NCBI RefSeq assembly: GCF_048269565.1
Contig: NZ_JBLXIK010000003.1
Span: forward strand, 310,001-374,000
Reading direction: 5' to 3'
DNA from: Maricaulis sp048269565
Lineage (GTDB): Bacteria; Pseudomonadota; Alphaproteobacteria; Caulobacterales; Maricaulaceae
DNA length: 64,000 bases
A program made the position numbers and the translations under genes. A model generated the notes under the pieces. That model did no database searches. It was not told where the DNA came from and worked only from the letters and a program-made list of their open reading frames with translations. Below, piece by piece: positions 48,311 to 57,985 of this stretch. The number at the start of each line of letters is the position of its first letter. Position 1 is the stretch's first letter.

Positions 48311-49159
48311 TCAAATCAATTCAAGATACGCCGAGCGAAGCGCCGTGGCGACTGAACCGGGGGCGCCATTGCCCACGGGGCGGTCATCAATCCGGATGAT
48401 CGGCGTCACGAAGGAGGTGGCAGAGGTCATGAAGGCCTCACGGGCCGATTGCGCCTCCGCAACAGTGAAGGCGCGCTCTTCGAGCTTATAGCCCAACGCC
48501 TGCGCACGCTGGATAATCCTCGCCCGTGTGATCCCGTGCAGGATGTCGTGGTCGGTCTGACGCGTGACCAGCACGCCGTCGGCGGTAACGATCCAGGCAT
48601 TGGTCGACGCCCCCTCGGTCACCTGCCCGCCCGCATCCACGAGCCAGGCCTCGGCGGCACCGGCTTCATGGGCGGCCTGTTTCGCCAGCACATTGGGCAG
48701 GAGATTGACGGTCTTGATATCGCGCCGCGCCCATCGCTGGTCGGGCAGGCTGATGACCGCGACGCCCGCATCGGCCCGGCGCTGCGCTGCAGCATGGTCG
48801 AGGCGTTTGGTGGTCATCACCACGGTTGGACGGACCGGTCCGGACGGAAAGGCATGATCGCGCCGGGCGCGGCCCCGGGAGATCTGCAGATAGACAAGCC
48901 CGTCACGGACGCGATTGCGGCGCAGGAGTTCCGCGATGACGAGCCGATAGCCCGCTTCGGTCTTCGGATTGACGATCCGCAATTCGCGCAGTGAGCGGTC
49001 GAGCCGGGCAAAATGGCCGTCCGCATCCATCAGCTCACCGGCGCGCACGCTCCAGACCTCGTAAATGGCGTCCGCGAACTGAAAGCCGCGGTCCTCGATA
49101 TGGATCATGGCGTCGGCATGGGGCTGATAGCGCCCGTTCACATAGGCAAAACGCGTCAA
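48311..49159 (-). CDS. dat: D-amino-acid aminotransferase (class IV PLP enzyme)
   Basis: A 282-residue fold-type IV aminotransferase. YVNGRYQPHADAMIHIEDRGFQFADAIYEVW is the family N-terminus; Lys in RRDIKTVNLLPNVLAKQAA is the PLP lysine, and EGASTNAWIV lines the active site. In this gene order it is annotated as D-alanine aminotransferase, which would supply D-amino acids for the wall. It has a TTG start eight bases after AGGA, 4 bp past the trkH stop, and hfq follows. Confidence 0.9.
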   Translation of the reverse strand: MTRFAYVNGRYQPHADAMIHIEDRGFQFADAIYEVWSVRAGELMDADGHFARLDRSLRELRIVNPKTEAGYRLVIAELLRRNRVRDGLVYLQISRGRARRDHAFPSGPVRPTVVMTTKRLDHAAAQRRADAGVAVISLPDQRWARRDIKTVNLLPNVLAKQAAHEAGAAEAWLVDAGGQVTEGASTNAWIVTADGVLVTRQTDHDILHGITRARIIQRAQALGYKLEERAFTVAEAQSAREAFMTSATSFVTPIIRIDDRPVGNGAPGSVATALRSAYLELI

Positions 49160-49163
49160 TGGC

Positions 49164-50567
49164 TTACTTCCTGATAAACAAGGCCCACACGGCCGCCAGG
49201 GCAGCCAGCACTTCCAGACGCCCCAAAATCATGGCCGGAATGAGGACGAGCTTGGCCGCATCACTCATCGCCTCCCAGTCCCAACCGATCTCCGCCTCCT
49301 GGTAGAGCGGTCCGATATTGGCCAGCGCCGCCGCCATTGCGATGAAACCGTGCTCGAAATCCAGCCCGGCCAGGGTCAGCAGCACGGTTCCGATCCCGAG
49401 CGCAAACAGGAAGGCTAGGACATATGACCAGATTGCGATCAGGGCCCGGTCGGGGGCCGGCCGGTCCCTGAAACTCATCGGCTGCATGATCGACGGATCG
49501 GCCAGCGTCGCGAGTTCGACCCCCATCCGGCGCCAGAGCAGCATGATGCGCGAAATCTTGATGCCACCGGTCGTCGATCCGGCCGCGCCTCCGATCATGG
49601 CCATGAAAATGGCGGCGACCAGAACCGGCATTTCCGCGCTGCCATATCCATAGCCGGCCGTAGTAACGACGAATACCGCCCGGGCGATGTCCTGGAATAA
49701 CTGCCCCGGGCTGGCGATAATGAAGAAGGCGGCGAGGACACTGACCATGATCGCGAGACCGGCCAGGTCGATATCGAGCCAGGCCGTGCGGTCGCGCAGC
49801 GCGTCCCAATAGAGCGAGAAATTCACCGCGCCGATCAGGCAACCGAGCATGATCAACAGGACGGATGCAGAATTGAGATGTTGATCGAGCCCGCCGGAAA
49901 ACGGCGCATATCCGCCCGTCGAGATGGAGCCGAAGGCGAGCGTGATCGCCTCATAGGCCGTGTTCCCCGTCAGGATCAGCGACATCCAGATGATGGCAGT
50001 CAGCACGGCATAGACCAGGAAGATGCGCGTCGCAGCCAGGCGCAGATGCGACAGGACATCATCGGCCTGGACCGTCAGCAGGGTCGAACGGCGGATCGCC
50101 GGGATATCCCGGTCGAGGGCCGCGAAAACCGCGATCGCGAGCAATACCGTTGCGAATCCGCCGAGCCAGGACAGCACGGCCCGCCACAGCACCAGCGAGC
50201 GCGGCAGATCCTCGGGCGGCAGCAGGATCGCTCCGGTCGTGGTGACCGAGGAATAGGCCTCGAACAGGGAATCGACGGCGTCGAAATAGCCAGACAGATA
50301 AAAGGGCACGGCGGCAAGCAGCGGAATGGTGATCCAGGCCAGCAGGCCAAGGACCAGGGCATCAAGCGCGCTCGCCCCGACCGGCATGCTGCGTGTCGCC
50401 GCCAGGATCAGCGAACCGGGTGCCAGCCCGACGGCCATCGTCACGCCGAACAGGGGCGCCAGATGCCGCTCGCCCAGCCCGAATGCCGCCAGGCCAACAA
50501 GGGCAGCGACGAGGCCAAGGGCGACCCAGAGTGCGGCGAGTGGCCGGAGGAGTGCAGCCAAGGCCAT
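49164..50567 (-). CDS. trkH: Potassium uptake protein TrkH
   Basis: A 467-residue inner-membrane potassium channel-like subunit. Repeated selectivity-loop segments are visible, including YSSVTTTGAILLP, FGSISTGGYAPF, FVVTTAGYGYGS and MIGGAAGSTTGGIK. With TrkA it forms the Trk uptake system. It starts 5 bp after trkA. dat follows after 4 bp. Confidence 0.95.
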   Translation of the reverse strand: MALAALLRPLAALWVALGLVAALVGLAAFGLGERHLAPLFGVTMAVGLAPGSLILAATRSMPVGASALDALVLGLLAWITIPLLAAVPFYLSGYFDAVDSLFEAYSSVTTTGAILLPPEDLPRSLVLWRAVLSWLGGFATVLLAIAVFAALDRDIPAIRRSTLLTVQADDVLSHLRLAATRIFLVYAVLTAIIWMSLILTGNTAYEAITLAFGSISTGGYAPFSGGLDQHLNSASVLLIMLGCLIGAVNFSLYWDALRDRTAWLDIDLAGLAIMVSVLAAFFIIASPGQLFQDIARAVFVVTTAGYGYGSAEMPVLVAAIFMAMIGGAAGSTTGGIKISRIMLLWRRMGVELATLADPSIMQPMSFRDRPAPDRALIAIWSYVLAFLFALGIGTVLLTLAGLDFEHGFIAMAAALANIGPLYQEAEIGWDWEAMSDAAKLVLIPAMILGRLEVLAALAAVWALFIRK

Positions 50568-50572
50568 GGCGC

Positions 50573-51946
50573 TTAAAAATACTCGAGGCTGACGCGGAAC
50601 AGGTGTTCGACCTTGGGGATCAGCGCCGTGTTGCAGAACAGCAGGACCCGGTCATTTTCCCGGATCCGCCCCTCATCGCAAGGCAGCAAGACCCGGTCGC
50701 CACGCACGACGGCGCCCAGCGCCACACCGTCGGGCAATTCCAGTTCGTCGAGGGATTTTCCGACCAGCGGCGAGGTCGAGAGCGCGATACCCTCAAGCGC
50801 CTCGGCGAGGCCGCCGCCAAGGGTCTGCAGCCCGGTGATCCGGCCGCGGCGAATGTGTTGCAGGATGATCGAGACCGTGGTCGCACGCGGATCGATCAAC
50901 ACGTCGATCCCCAGGGGCTGCCGCAGGGATTCAAAGGCGCGCTCATTGATGAGGCTGAGGGCGCGCTTGGCCCCTTCCCGCTTGGCCATCACCGCGGAGA
51001 GCATATTGACCTTGTCGTCATTGGTGACACAGACGACCAGCTCGGCATCGGGCACACCAGCCTCGCGCATCAATCGCGCATCGAGCCCGTCGCCATGCAG
51101 CACCACCGTTTTCTTGAGACGTCCGGCCGCGGCTTCCGCGTGCTCCTTGCTGGCCTCGATCAGGCGCACCTTGATACCGCCGGCACGCTCGAGGGCGCGT
51201 GCGACATAGACCCCGATATTGCCGGCGCCGACGACCACGACCCGGCGGATCTTCTCGGCGCTTCGGCCGAAGATATCCAGCACGCGTTTGGCGTGGGCGC
51301 TCTCGGTGACGACATAGACATCATCGCCCGCCAGCAAGGGATCGGTACGCTTGGGAATGAACAGGGTGCGTTCGCGCTGCACGCCGACCACGGCGACGCG
51401 CAGATCCGGGAACAGCTCCATCAATTGCTCGGTGGTCGAACCGGCTACTGGTGAGCTCTCGTCAAGCCGCAGGCCGAGCAATTGCACCCGCCCGCCGGAG
51501 AACACTGCGGTGTTGAATGCGCCCGGCGTCTCGACCCGCTGGAGAATGGCGCGACCCACTTCCAGCTCCGGCGAAATGACCACATCAACCGGCAGATTGC
51601 CGGTGCTGAACAGATCACCCCAGGCCGGGTCGAGATAATTCTGGGCCCGGACCCGCGCGATCCGCATCGGGGTCTTGAACAGCGAGTGTGCCACCTGGCA
51701 GGCGACCATATTGGTTTCGTCGGAATGGGTGACGGCGACGAGCAGGTCCGCTTCCGCGGCCCCGGCGCGTTCGAGCACGTCGGGGTGGGAGCCATGGCCG
51801 ACGACGCCGCGCACATCCAGTTCGGTGACGACATTGTCGACCAGCGAGGTCGACCAGTCGACGACGGTGACGGAATTGCCTTCACGCGCCAGCGCCCGGG
51901 CAATCCCGACCCCGACTTGCCCTGCCCCGCAAACAATCGCTTTCAT
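50573..51946 (-). CDS. trkA: Trk potassium system NAD-binding regulatory subunit TrkA
   Basis: A 457-residue cytoplasmic protein built of two RCK halves. Rossmann motifs occur at the start (VCGAGQVGVGIARAL) and in the middle (VVVGAGNIGVYVARAL), each followed by a TrkA-C domain. It gates TrkH in response to nucleotides. It overlaps the ntrX stop by ATGA, which ties potassium uptake to the nitrogen two-component operon. Confidence 0.96.
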   Translation of the reverse strand: MKAIVCGAGQVGVGIARALAREGNSVTVVDWSTSLVDNVVTELDVRGVVGHGSHPDVLERAGAAEADLLVAVTHSDETNMVACQVAHSLFKTPMRIARVRAQNYLDPAWGDLFSTGNLPVDVVISPELEVGRAILQRVETPGAFNTAVFSGGRVQLLGLRLDESSPVAGSTTEQLMELFPDLRVAVVGVQRERTLFIPKRTDPLLAGDDVYVVTESAHAKRVLDIFGRSAEKIRRVVVVGAGNIGVYVARALERAGGIKVRLIEASKEHAEAAAGRLKKTVVLHGDGLDARLMREAGVPDAELVVCVTNDDKVNMLSAVMAKREGAKRALSLINERAFESLRQPLGIDVLIDPRATTVSIILQHIRRGRITGLQTLGGGLAEALEGIALSTSPLVGKSLDELELPDGVALGAVVRGDRVLLPCDEGRIRENDRVLLFCNTALIPKVEHLFRVSLEYF

Positions 51947-53355
51947 GATGACTTGTCCGACTGGCCGCCTGGCGCAGATTCGCGTGGATTGCCGGACACG
52001 CTGAGGGATTTCAGCTTGCGATGCAAGGCCGATCGTTCCATGCCAATGAAGGCTGCCGTGCGCGAGATATTGCCGCCGAAACGGTCGATCTGGGCCCGCA
52101 GATACTCACGCTCGAAATTCTCCCTGGCCTCGCGCAGCGACAGAGCAATCATTTTCTCGGCGTCGAAGCCGGCTTCGGCCGTATCGCGCGTCACCACTTC
52201 CGATGGCAGGGAATCGAGCGTGATCGGCGCCGATTGCGATCCGGTCGCCAGGATCAGCAAGCGCTCGATATTATTGCGCAATTGCCGGACATTGCCGGGC
52301 CAGCCATGCGCCTGCAGTGCAGCCATGACGTCGGGACCAAATTCCCGGCGCGGCAGGCCGGCGGAATGCGTCAGGCGGCTCACGAAATGCTCGACCAGCT
52401 CGGGAATATCCTCGCGCCGCTCGGCCAGCGGCGGCACGACAACCGGCACGACGGCAAGCCGGTGATAGAGGTCCTCGCGGAATTTCCCTTCCTCGATCCG
52501 GGTGCGCAATTCCTGTGAGGAACTGGAGATCACCCGGACATTGACCTCGACATCGGCCGTGCCGCCAATACGCCGGAAGCGCTGTTCGACCAGCAGGCGC
52601 AGAAGCTTTGACTGGGTCTCGCGCGGCATGTCGGCGATTTCGTCGAGGAACAGCGTGCCGCCATGGGCCCGTTCGAGCAGGCCGACACGCTTGATCGCCC
52701 CGTCGGTATTCTCGCGTCCGAACAATTCTTCCTCGAACTCGTCGGGGGACATGCCAGGGGCGCTGACGGCGACGAAGTCGGAACTGGCGCGGGGTGATTT
52801 CTCATGGATCAGCCGCGCGACCAATTCCTTGCCGGCGCCCGATGGCCCCTTGATCAGGACACGGCTATTGGTCGGGCCGACGCGATCGATCAGCTGGCGC
52901 ATCTGGACGATGCCGGTGGAATTGCCGATCAGGGCGTTCTGGACGTCGCTGCGGGCGCGCAATTGCGCATTCTCGGTGCGCAGCCGGCTGGTCTCCAATG
53001 CCCGCGACAAGGTCAGAAGAAGCTTGTCGCTCTTGAACGGCTTCTCGATGAAGTCATAGGCACCCTTGCGGATGGCCGCGACGGCGGTCTCGATCGTGCC
53101 ATGGCCCGAGATCACGACGATCGGCAGGTCGGGATCAATCGCGCGGAACTCGTCGAGCAATTCCAGCCCGTCCAGCCGGCTGCCCTGCAGCCAGACATCG
53201 AGAATGATCAGCGAGGGCTGACGCGCCTGAAACTCGCGCATCGCACCATCGGAATCCGCCGCACCGCGGGTCTCATAGCCCTCGTCCTCAAGCAAACCGC
53301 CGATCAACTCGCGGATATCCGCCTCGTCATCCACAATCAGGATGTCACGTGCCAT
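51943..53355 (-). CDS. ntrX: NtrX-type response regulator lacking the GAFTGA loop
   Basis: A 470-residue regulator: receiver domain (1-120, phospho-Asp53), AAA+ domain (about 140-370, Walker A GPSGAGKE, Walker B LFLDEIADM) and a Fis-type HTH at the C-terminus (FGGNISRTAAFIGMERSALHRKLKSL). In the segment FGRENTDGAIKRVGLLERAHGG the sigma-54 contacting GAFTGA sequence is replaced, so this NtrX should not activate sigma-54 promoters. It overlaps trkA and starts 3 bp after ntrY. Confidence 0.95.
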   Translation of the reverse strand: MARDILIVDDEADIRELIGGLLEDEGYETRGAADSDGAMREFQARQPSLIILDVWLQGSRLDGLELLDEFRAIDPDLPIVVISGHGTIETAVAAIRKGAYDFIEKPFKSDKLLLTLSRALETSRLRTENAQLRARSDVQNALIGNSTGIVQMRQLIDRVGPTNSRVLIKGPSGAGKELVARLIHEKSPRASSDFVAVSAPGMSPDEFEEELFGRENTDGAIKRVGLLERAHGGTLFLDEIADMPRETQSKLLRLLVEQRFRRIGGTADVEVNVRVISSSSQELRTRIEEGKFREDLYHRLAVVPVVVPPLAERREDIPELVEHFVSRLTHSAGLPRREFGPDVMAALQAHGWPGNVRQLRNNIERLLILATGSQSAPITLDSLPSEVVTRDTAEAGFDAEKMIALSLREARENFEREYLRAQIDRFGGNISRTAAFIGMERSALHRKLKSLSVSGNPRESAPGGQSDKSS

Positions 53356-53358
53356 CGG

Positions 53359-55602
53359 TCAGGCCTCCTTCTGAGAATATAATTCGGGGTCGGAATCGTC
53401 TGCCAGCGGGAAGATCAGGCGCACGACAGCGCCCTGCCCCGTCTCCGGCAGACCGAGTTCAAGCCGGCCCTTGTGATCTTCCATGACGCGCTTGACGATC
53501 GCGAGGCCAAGGCCCGTGCCTTTTTCCCGCGTCGTCATATAGGGTTCGGTCAGCCGCTCGCGATTGGCTGTTGGCCATCCCAGGCCATTGTCGCTGACCT
53601 CGATCACGGCAAAGCCGTCTTCTTCACTCAATTCAACGCGAATGCGGCCGGGTTCGCCTGCACCCTCATCGGCCTCCATGCGCGCAATTACGCTTTCGCC
53701 CGCATTCTTGAGGATATTGACCATCGCCTGGCTGGACAGGCGGGCATCGCACAGGGCGTAGACCGGACGATCGGGCCGCTTGAAACTGGTCTCGACCGAT
53801 GGCGTGGCGACGCGTTGGGCAAAGCTGGCCGCCTGGGTCAGCTCACCCATTTCCACCGGCTCGACCTTCGGCTCCGGCATGCGGGCAAAGGAGGAGAATT
53901 CATCCACCATGCGGCCGATATCGCTGACCTGGCGGATAATGGTGTCGGTGCAACGGTCGAAGGTCTCGAGATCGGTGACGATTTCCTTGCGGTATTTGCG
54001 CTTGATCCGCTCGGCCGAAAGCTGGATCGGGGTCAGCGGATTCTTGATTTCGTGCGCGATCCGCCGCGCAACCTCACGCCAGGCGGCATTGCGCTGGGCG
54101 GTTACCAGGCGCGTGACATCGTCAAAGGTGATGATGAGGCCGGCTTCCTCGTCCATCGTCGCCCGTGCCGAGAGGTAGCGGATCTGTTCGTCGGCGGTCT
54201 TGAGGTCGATCTGAGCCTCGGCGACATAGCCGGGGCGGCGACGGGCCTGGGCGACGATCTCGCTGAGTTCCGGCGCAATATCCTCGATCCGGGCGCCGAC
54301 CAGATCATCGGTCTCCGGCCCCAGATGGCTGACGGCCGAACGGTTGATCAGACGCACCCGGTTTTCATGGTCGATCCCGAGCACGCCGGCGCTCACCCCG
54401 GCCAGGACTGCCTCGGTGAAGGCCCGCCTTTGCTCGGATTCCGCGTGCGAGGCGATCAGTTCGCGGCGCTGGGTGCGCAATTGCCGGGTCATCCGGTTGA
54501 AAGCGCGGCCAAGAGCGGAAATCTCGTCATCCTCGCGCCCCATCTGCACCCGGGCATCGAGATCGCCGCGTCGCACCCGCTCGGCTGCGGCCACGAGCCT
54601 GGAGATCGGCGTCACAACCCGCGTCGCGGCGGAGAGCGCCAGCCAGAGCGAGCCGATCACGATCAGCACCACGACCTCGGCATAGAGCAGGAAGAAGACG
54701 ACGCGGGCCTCGCCCTCATGCTCGCGCACCGTGCGCAGCGAATCGCTGGCATTGAGGATGTCGCGCCAAAGACTCATGTCCATCTCGCGCGAGACGTAGA
54801 GATAGGCGCCTTCGTAATTCTCGAGCTGGAACAGCATCCGCATCGCGTCAGCGCTGCTTTCGATGCCGGCCCGGGTCGCGAAAAGCGGTCCGGTCACGCC
54901 GACCCCGCCCTCTTCGGCGCCTTCATAGAGGTCCGGTGTCGGCGGGATATAGACCTCGTTGGGACGAAATTCCGCTTCCGCCATGCGCGCGCCGCGGGCA
55001 TCAACAATATAGGCGGCCGCCAATTGCGAGCGGGCGACATAGCTGGCGAAAATCGTGTTGTACTGGATGCGGCTGCTGGTGAAGAGCGTCGCGGCTTCCT
55101 CATTGTCGATCGCATTGGCCAGTGCCGTCAGCCGCGACCTAGTCACATTGGCTTCCTGGTAATAGACGTCCTGGGCCGTGCGCGAGGCGGTGTCGACGAA
55201 ACTGCTGACCTGCTCGCCGAACCAGTATTCAACGCCGCGCGTCAGGATCAGGCCGAGGAACATTGCGGCAAAGATCGCCGGCGCGGTCGCTGCCAGCGAG
55301 AACAGGCCAACGAAACGCAGGTGCAGGCGCGGTGCCGGTTCGCCAAATCGCCGCCCACGCATGCGCCGCCTCAGACGGATCAACACCACCGAGGCCAGGG
55401 CAATCAGAAGCAGGAGATTGCCGATCAGGATCGCCAGCGTCAGCCGGTCGCCCGGCTCCAGCACGGCCCCGTCGCCGAGAATCGCGATCGAGGTCAGCAC
55501 GACCACCGTCAACGAGAGAACGAATCCAATGCCGAACAGCGCGGCCGAGCGCGGCGAGACGTTCTTGATCAATGGTCCTGATTGCGACGGGCTCAACCGC
55601 AT
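53359..55602 (-). CDS. ntrY: Nitrogen regulation sensor kinase NtrY
   Basis: A 747-residue membrane histidine kinase. Three to four helices fill the first 110 residues and a further one near 290-310; a periplasmic segment lies between. HAMP (about 315-370), PAS (380-480) and HisKA/HATPase (about 500-735) follow, with AHEIKNPLTPIQLSAERIKRKY as the phospho-His box, NILKNAGES, DNGLGW and EKGTGLGLAIV. It is the partner of NtrX. It starts 74 bp after ntrC. Confidence 0.95.
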   Translation of the reverse strand: MRLSPSQSGPLIKNVSPRSAALFGIGFVLSLTVVVLTSIAILGDGAVLEPGDRLTLAILIGNLLLLIALASVVLIRLRRRMRGRRFGEPAPRLHLRFVGLFSLAATAPAIFAAMFLGLILTRGVEYWFGEQVSSFVDTASRTAQDVYYQEANVTRSRLTALANAIDNEEAATLFTSSRIQYNTIFASYVARSQLAAAYIVDARGARMAEAEFRPNEVYIPPTPDLYEGAEEGGVGVTGPLFATRAGIESSADAMRMLFQLENYEGAYLYVSREMDMSLWRDILNASDSLRTVREHEGEARVVFFLLYAEVVVLIVIGSLWLALSAATRVVTPISRLVAAAERVRRGDLDARVQMGREDDEISALGRAFNRMTRQLRTQRRELIASHAESEQRRAFTEAVLAGVSAGVLGIDHENRVRLINRSAVSHLGPETDDLVGARIEDIAPELSEIVAQARRRPGYVAEAQIDLKTADEQIRYLSARATMDEEAGLIITFDDVTRLVTAQRNAAWREVARRIAHEIKNPLTPIQLSAERIKRKYRKEIVTDLETFDRCTDTIIRQVSDIGRMVDEFSSFARMPEPKVEPVEMGELTQAASFAQRVATPSVETSFKRPDRPVYALCDARLSSQAMVNILKNAGESVIARMEADEGAGEPGRIRVELSEEDGFAVIEVSDNGLGWPTANRERLTEPYMTTREKGTGLGLAIVKRVMEDHKGRLELGLPETGQGAVVRLIFPLADDSDPELYSQKEA

Positions 55603-55676
55603 TTCCCTTGTCTGGTTGCCGCATCATTGCCCGCATGTTGCATGAAATCAACACCCGTGCCGCAGCCGCCACAACC

Positions 55677-56933
55677 TCAAGAAGTTTCACCCAGCTCAGC
55701 GAGCCGCCGCGCCAGCGTATTCCGGTTTACGCCCAGCATTTCAGCGGCTTTCGATCGGTTGCCCTCTGCGCGCGTCAGCGCTTGCTCAAACAGGGCGCGG
55801 TCCAGGGCATCAACCGCGACCTGCCGCGAATCAGGCTCGCCGAGGGCAGCGCTGGCGAGATTGGAGGCATGCGACGCCAGGGCGTCAGGCCTGTCAGCGC
55901 TATCGGTCAGCATCGCCCGCGCGATGTCCTCCGGTCCCGCCAGCCGCCCCCGCGTTGCCAGGGCAAGCCGCGACAACACCGAGCGCAGCTCGACGACATT
56001 GCCCGGCCAGGCCGCCGCTTCGAGCAATTGCCGGGCAGACGGCGATAATTGCAGCGCGCTCTGGCTGTCGCGCGCCGCGAACTCGTTGAGAAAGGCATCG
56101 CACAGGACGGGAATGTCGCTGCGGCGGTCACGGAGCGGCGGCACGGTCACGACGCATTCGGACAGGCGCTCCAGCAGGCGGGTGTCGGGTGCCCGGCTGC
56201 CGGGTGTGGAGACGGTGGCAATCACGCGTCCGCGGCCGGTATCGAGCGCATCGCGCGCCGCGCGCTGTTGGTGCGGACTCCACTCATCGAGGCGCAGCCA
56301 CAGCAGTTCCGATGCGGCGCTCGTCGATGCGAAGATATCCTCGGTGCGGTGCGACGGGGTGATCAGGACCACATCCTCGGTCCGGATCCCGCGCGCCCGT
56401 AGCAGCGCGCTCGCCGCCTGGCGCTTGCCGGTCCCGGCCTCGCCGCGGATCGTCACGTGCGCCCGGCTGGTCGCCGCGCGGGCGATCGCCTTGAATGTCG
56501 TCTGCATCGCCGCGGACTGGCCGATAAAGCCAGTCGGTTCACGCGAGCCACCCTCATTGTGGCGCAGGCGCGTCTCGGCCAGTGCAGCGCTGACGGCCGC
56601 CAGCATGACATCGAGATCGAAGGGTTTGGGCAGGTATTCAAATACACCGCCCTTCTCGGCCCCGATTGCGGTGCTCGCGGTGGTCTGAGCGCTCATGACG
56701 ATCACCGGCATGTCCGCGCGCAGGCGTTTGACCAGGCCAAGGCTTTCAAGAAAGCTGGTGCCGTCGAGCAGGACGTCGGCCAGCAGGAGGTCACCCTCGC
56801 CGGCCTTGACCCAGTTGAGCACGGCATCGATCGAGGCGGTGGCGCGCACCTGATAACCTGCCGAACTGAGGGCCCGCGACAGAATCAGCTTCAGGCTTTC
56901 ATCGTCTTCCAGCAACAGGATGCGCGCACTCAT
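55677..56933 (-). CDS. ntrC: NtrC-type response regulator with shortened AAA+ domain and no GAFTGA
   Basis: A 418-residue regulator, about 60 residues shorter than enteric NtrC. The receiver has Asp53 in LLLADVLLDG, Walker A is GEAGTGK (164-170) and the Walker B-like LRLDEW is at about 212-218, only 46 residues later. The GAFTGA loop that contacts sigma-54 is absent. R-finger-like and Fis HTH parts remain (NRSKAAEMLGVNRNTLARRLAEL). It probably works with sigma-70 or as a repressor, as known for Rhodobacter capsulatus NtrC. ntrB overlaps its start by ATGA. Confidence 0.93.
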   Translation of the reverse strand: MSARILLLEDDESLKLILSRALSSAGYQVRATASIDAVLNWVKAGEGDLLLADVLLDGTSFLESLGLVKRLRADMPVIVMSAQTTASTAIGAEKGGVFEYLPKPFDLDVMLAAVSAALAETRLRHNEGGSREPTGFIGQSAAMQTTFKAIARAATSRAHVTIRGEAGTGKRQAASALLRARGIRTEDVVLITPSHRTEDIFASTSAASELLWLRLDEWSPHQQRAARDALDTGRGRVIATVSTPGSRAPDTRLLERLSECVVTVPPLRDRRSDIPVLCDAFLNEFAARDSQSALQLSPSARQLLEAAAWPGNVVELRSVLSRLALATRGRLAGPEDIARAMLTDSADRPDALASHASNLASAALGEPDSRQVAVDALDRALFEQALTRAEGNRSKAAEMLGVNRNTLARRLAELGETS

Positions 56934-57985
56934 TTCACCTCTCCCTTGAGGATGGGCAGTCTCAGATTGAAAACGGTTCGTCCGGGCACGCTCTCATAAT
57001 CAAGCTGCCCGTCATGCAGGGCCATGATCCGCGCGGAAAATGCGAGGCCCAGGCCCTCGCCCGCCGGCTTGGTCGTCACGAAGGGCGTGAATATCCCGCT
57101 GCCCAGAGTGGCGGGAATCCCCTCGCCATTATCCATCACCGATAGCAAAAGCGGTGTCGCGACATCGCCGGTGCGGCTGCGCGGACCGGCATCAAAGCGG
57201 GTTGAAACCGTGATTTTGGCTCCCTCCCGGTCGGGCATGGCATCGAGGGCATTCTGCAACAGGTTGACCACGGTCTGGTGCAACAGGTCGGGATCCCCGA
57301 AAGAGTCCGGAAGCGACGGGTCAAAGCGTTCCTGTATAATGTCGGCCGCGGCCGGATTGGCGCGGGTGATGCTTTCAATCGCACTGATCGCCAGCCGGTT
57401 GAGGTTGACGGCCGACCGGGTGCCGAGCTGGATATCGCCGACGCCGCTCCAGTGGTCCGCCAGACGGGTGATACGGTCGACATCCTGGACAATCACGCGC
57501 GCCAGCTCGCCGGCGGTTTCCAGATCGGTTTCACGGGCGATCAGCTGCGCGGCACCGCGCACACTGGCGAGCGGGTTCTTCAGCTCGTGCGCCAGCATGC
57601 GACCAAAGCCGAGCGCCGCCGCCTGCGAGGCCTGCGGACCCGTGTCGCAATGCGGCAGGATGGAGAGCGTCACCGTTTCAAGCTCTTCGGACCAGCGCGC
57701 GTGAAGGTCGCTGATCTCACCGGCACCGACCGCTTCACCGAGCGCAACGACGGTCCGCCGGTTGTTCGCGGCTTGTTCAATGAAGTCCAGCAGGCGGGCG
57801 CCGCGCGGGAAAGCCTGGCGCAGATCGGTGCGCTGCAAGGTGCGCAGCGACAGGCCGAACCATTCCTGTGCCTGCAGATTGGCCCAGGCCAGCCGGCAAT
57901 CGGCAGTGAAAACGAGAATCGGGATTGCCGACTGTTCTGCGGCACCCAGGGCCCAATCGGCCTCGCTGCGGCCCGTCCCTGTCAT
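56930..57985 (-). CDS. ntrB: Nitrogen regulation sensor kinase NtrB
   Basis: A 351-residue soluble kinase: PAS domain (about 15-110), dimerisation/phospho-His domain with His133 (MLAHELKNPLASVRGAAQLI) and HATPase (NLLQNALDAM, DNGEGIP, GEGLGLAFS). It phosphorylates NtrC under nitrogen limitation with PII control. The ATG at 57985 overlaps the dusB stop (ATGA), and ntrC starts at its end. Confidence 0.95.
   Translation of the reverse strand: MTGTGRSEADWALGAAEQSAIPILVFTADCRLAWANLQAQEWFGLSLRTLQRTDLRQAFPRGARLLDFIEQAANNRRTVVALGEAVGAGEISDLHARWSEELETVTLSILPHCDTGPQASQAAALGFGRMLAHELKNPLASVRGAAQLIARETDLETAGELARVIVQDVDRITRLADHWSGVGDIQLGTRSAVNLNRLAISAIESITRANPAAADIIQERFDPSLPDSFGDPDLLHQTVVNLLQNALDAMPDREGAKITVSTRFDAGPRSRTGDVATPLLLSVMDNGEGIPATLGSGIFTPFVTTKPAGEGLGLAFSARIMALHDGQLDYESVPGRTVFNLRLPILKGEVK

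Noticed and set aside
53473..55581. A 702-codon plus-strand open frame opposite ntrY.
   Set aside because: It mirrors ntrY codon periodicity in GC-rich DNA, has no recognisable domain, and ntrY is beyond doubt.
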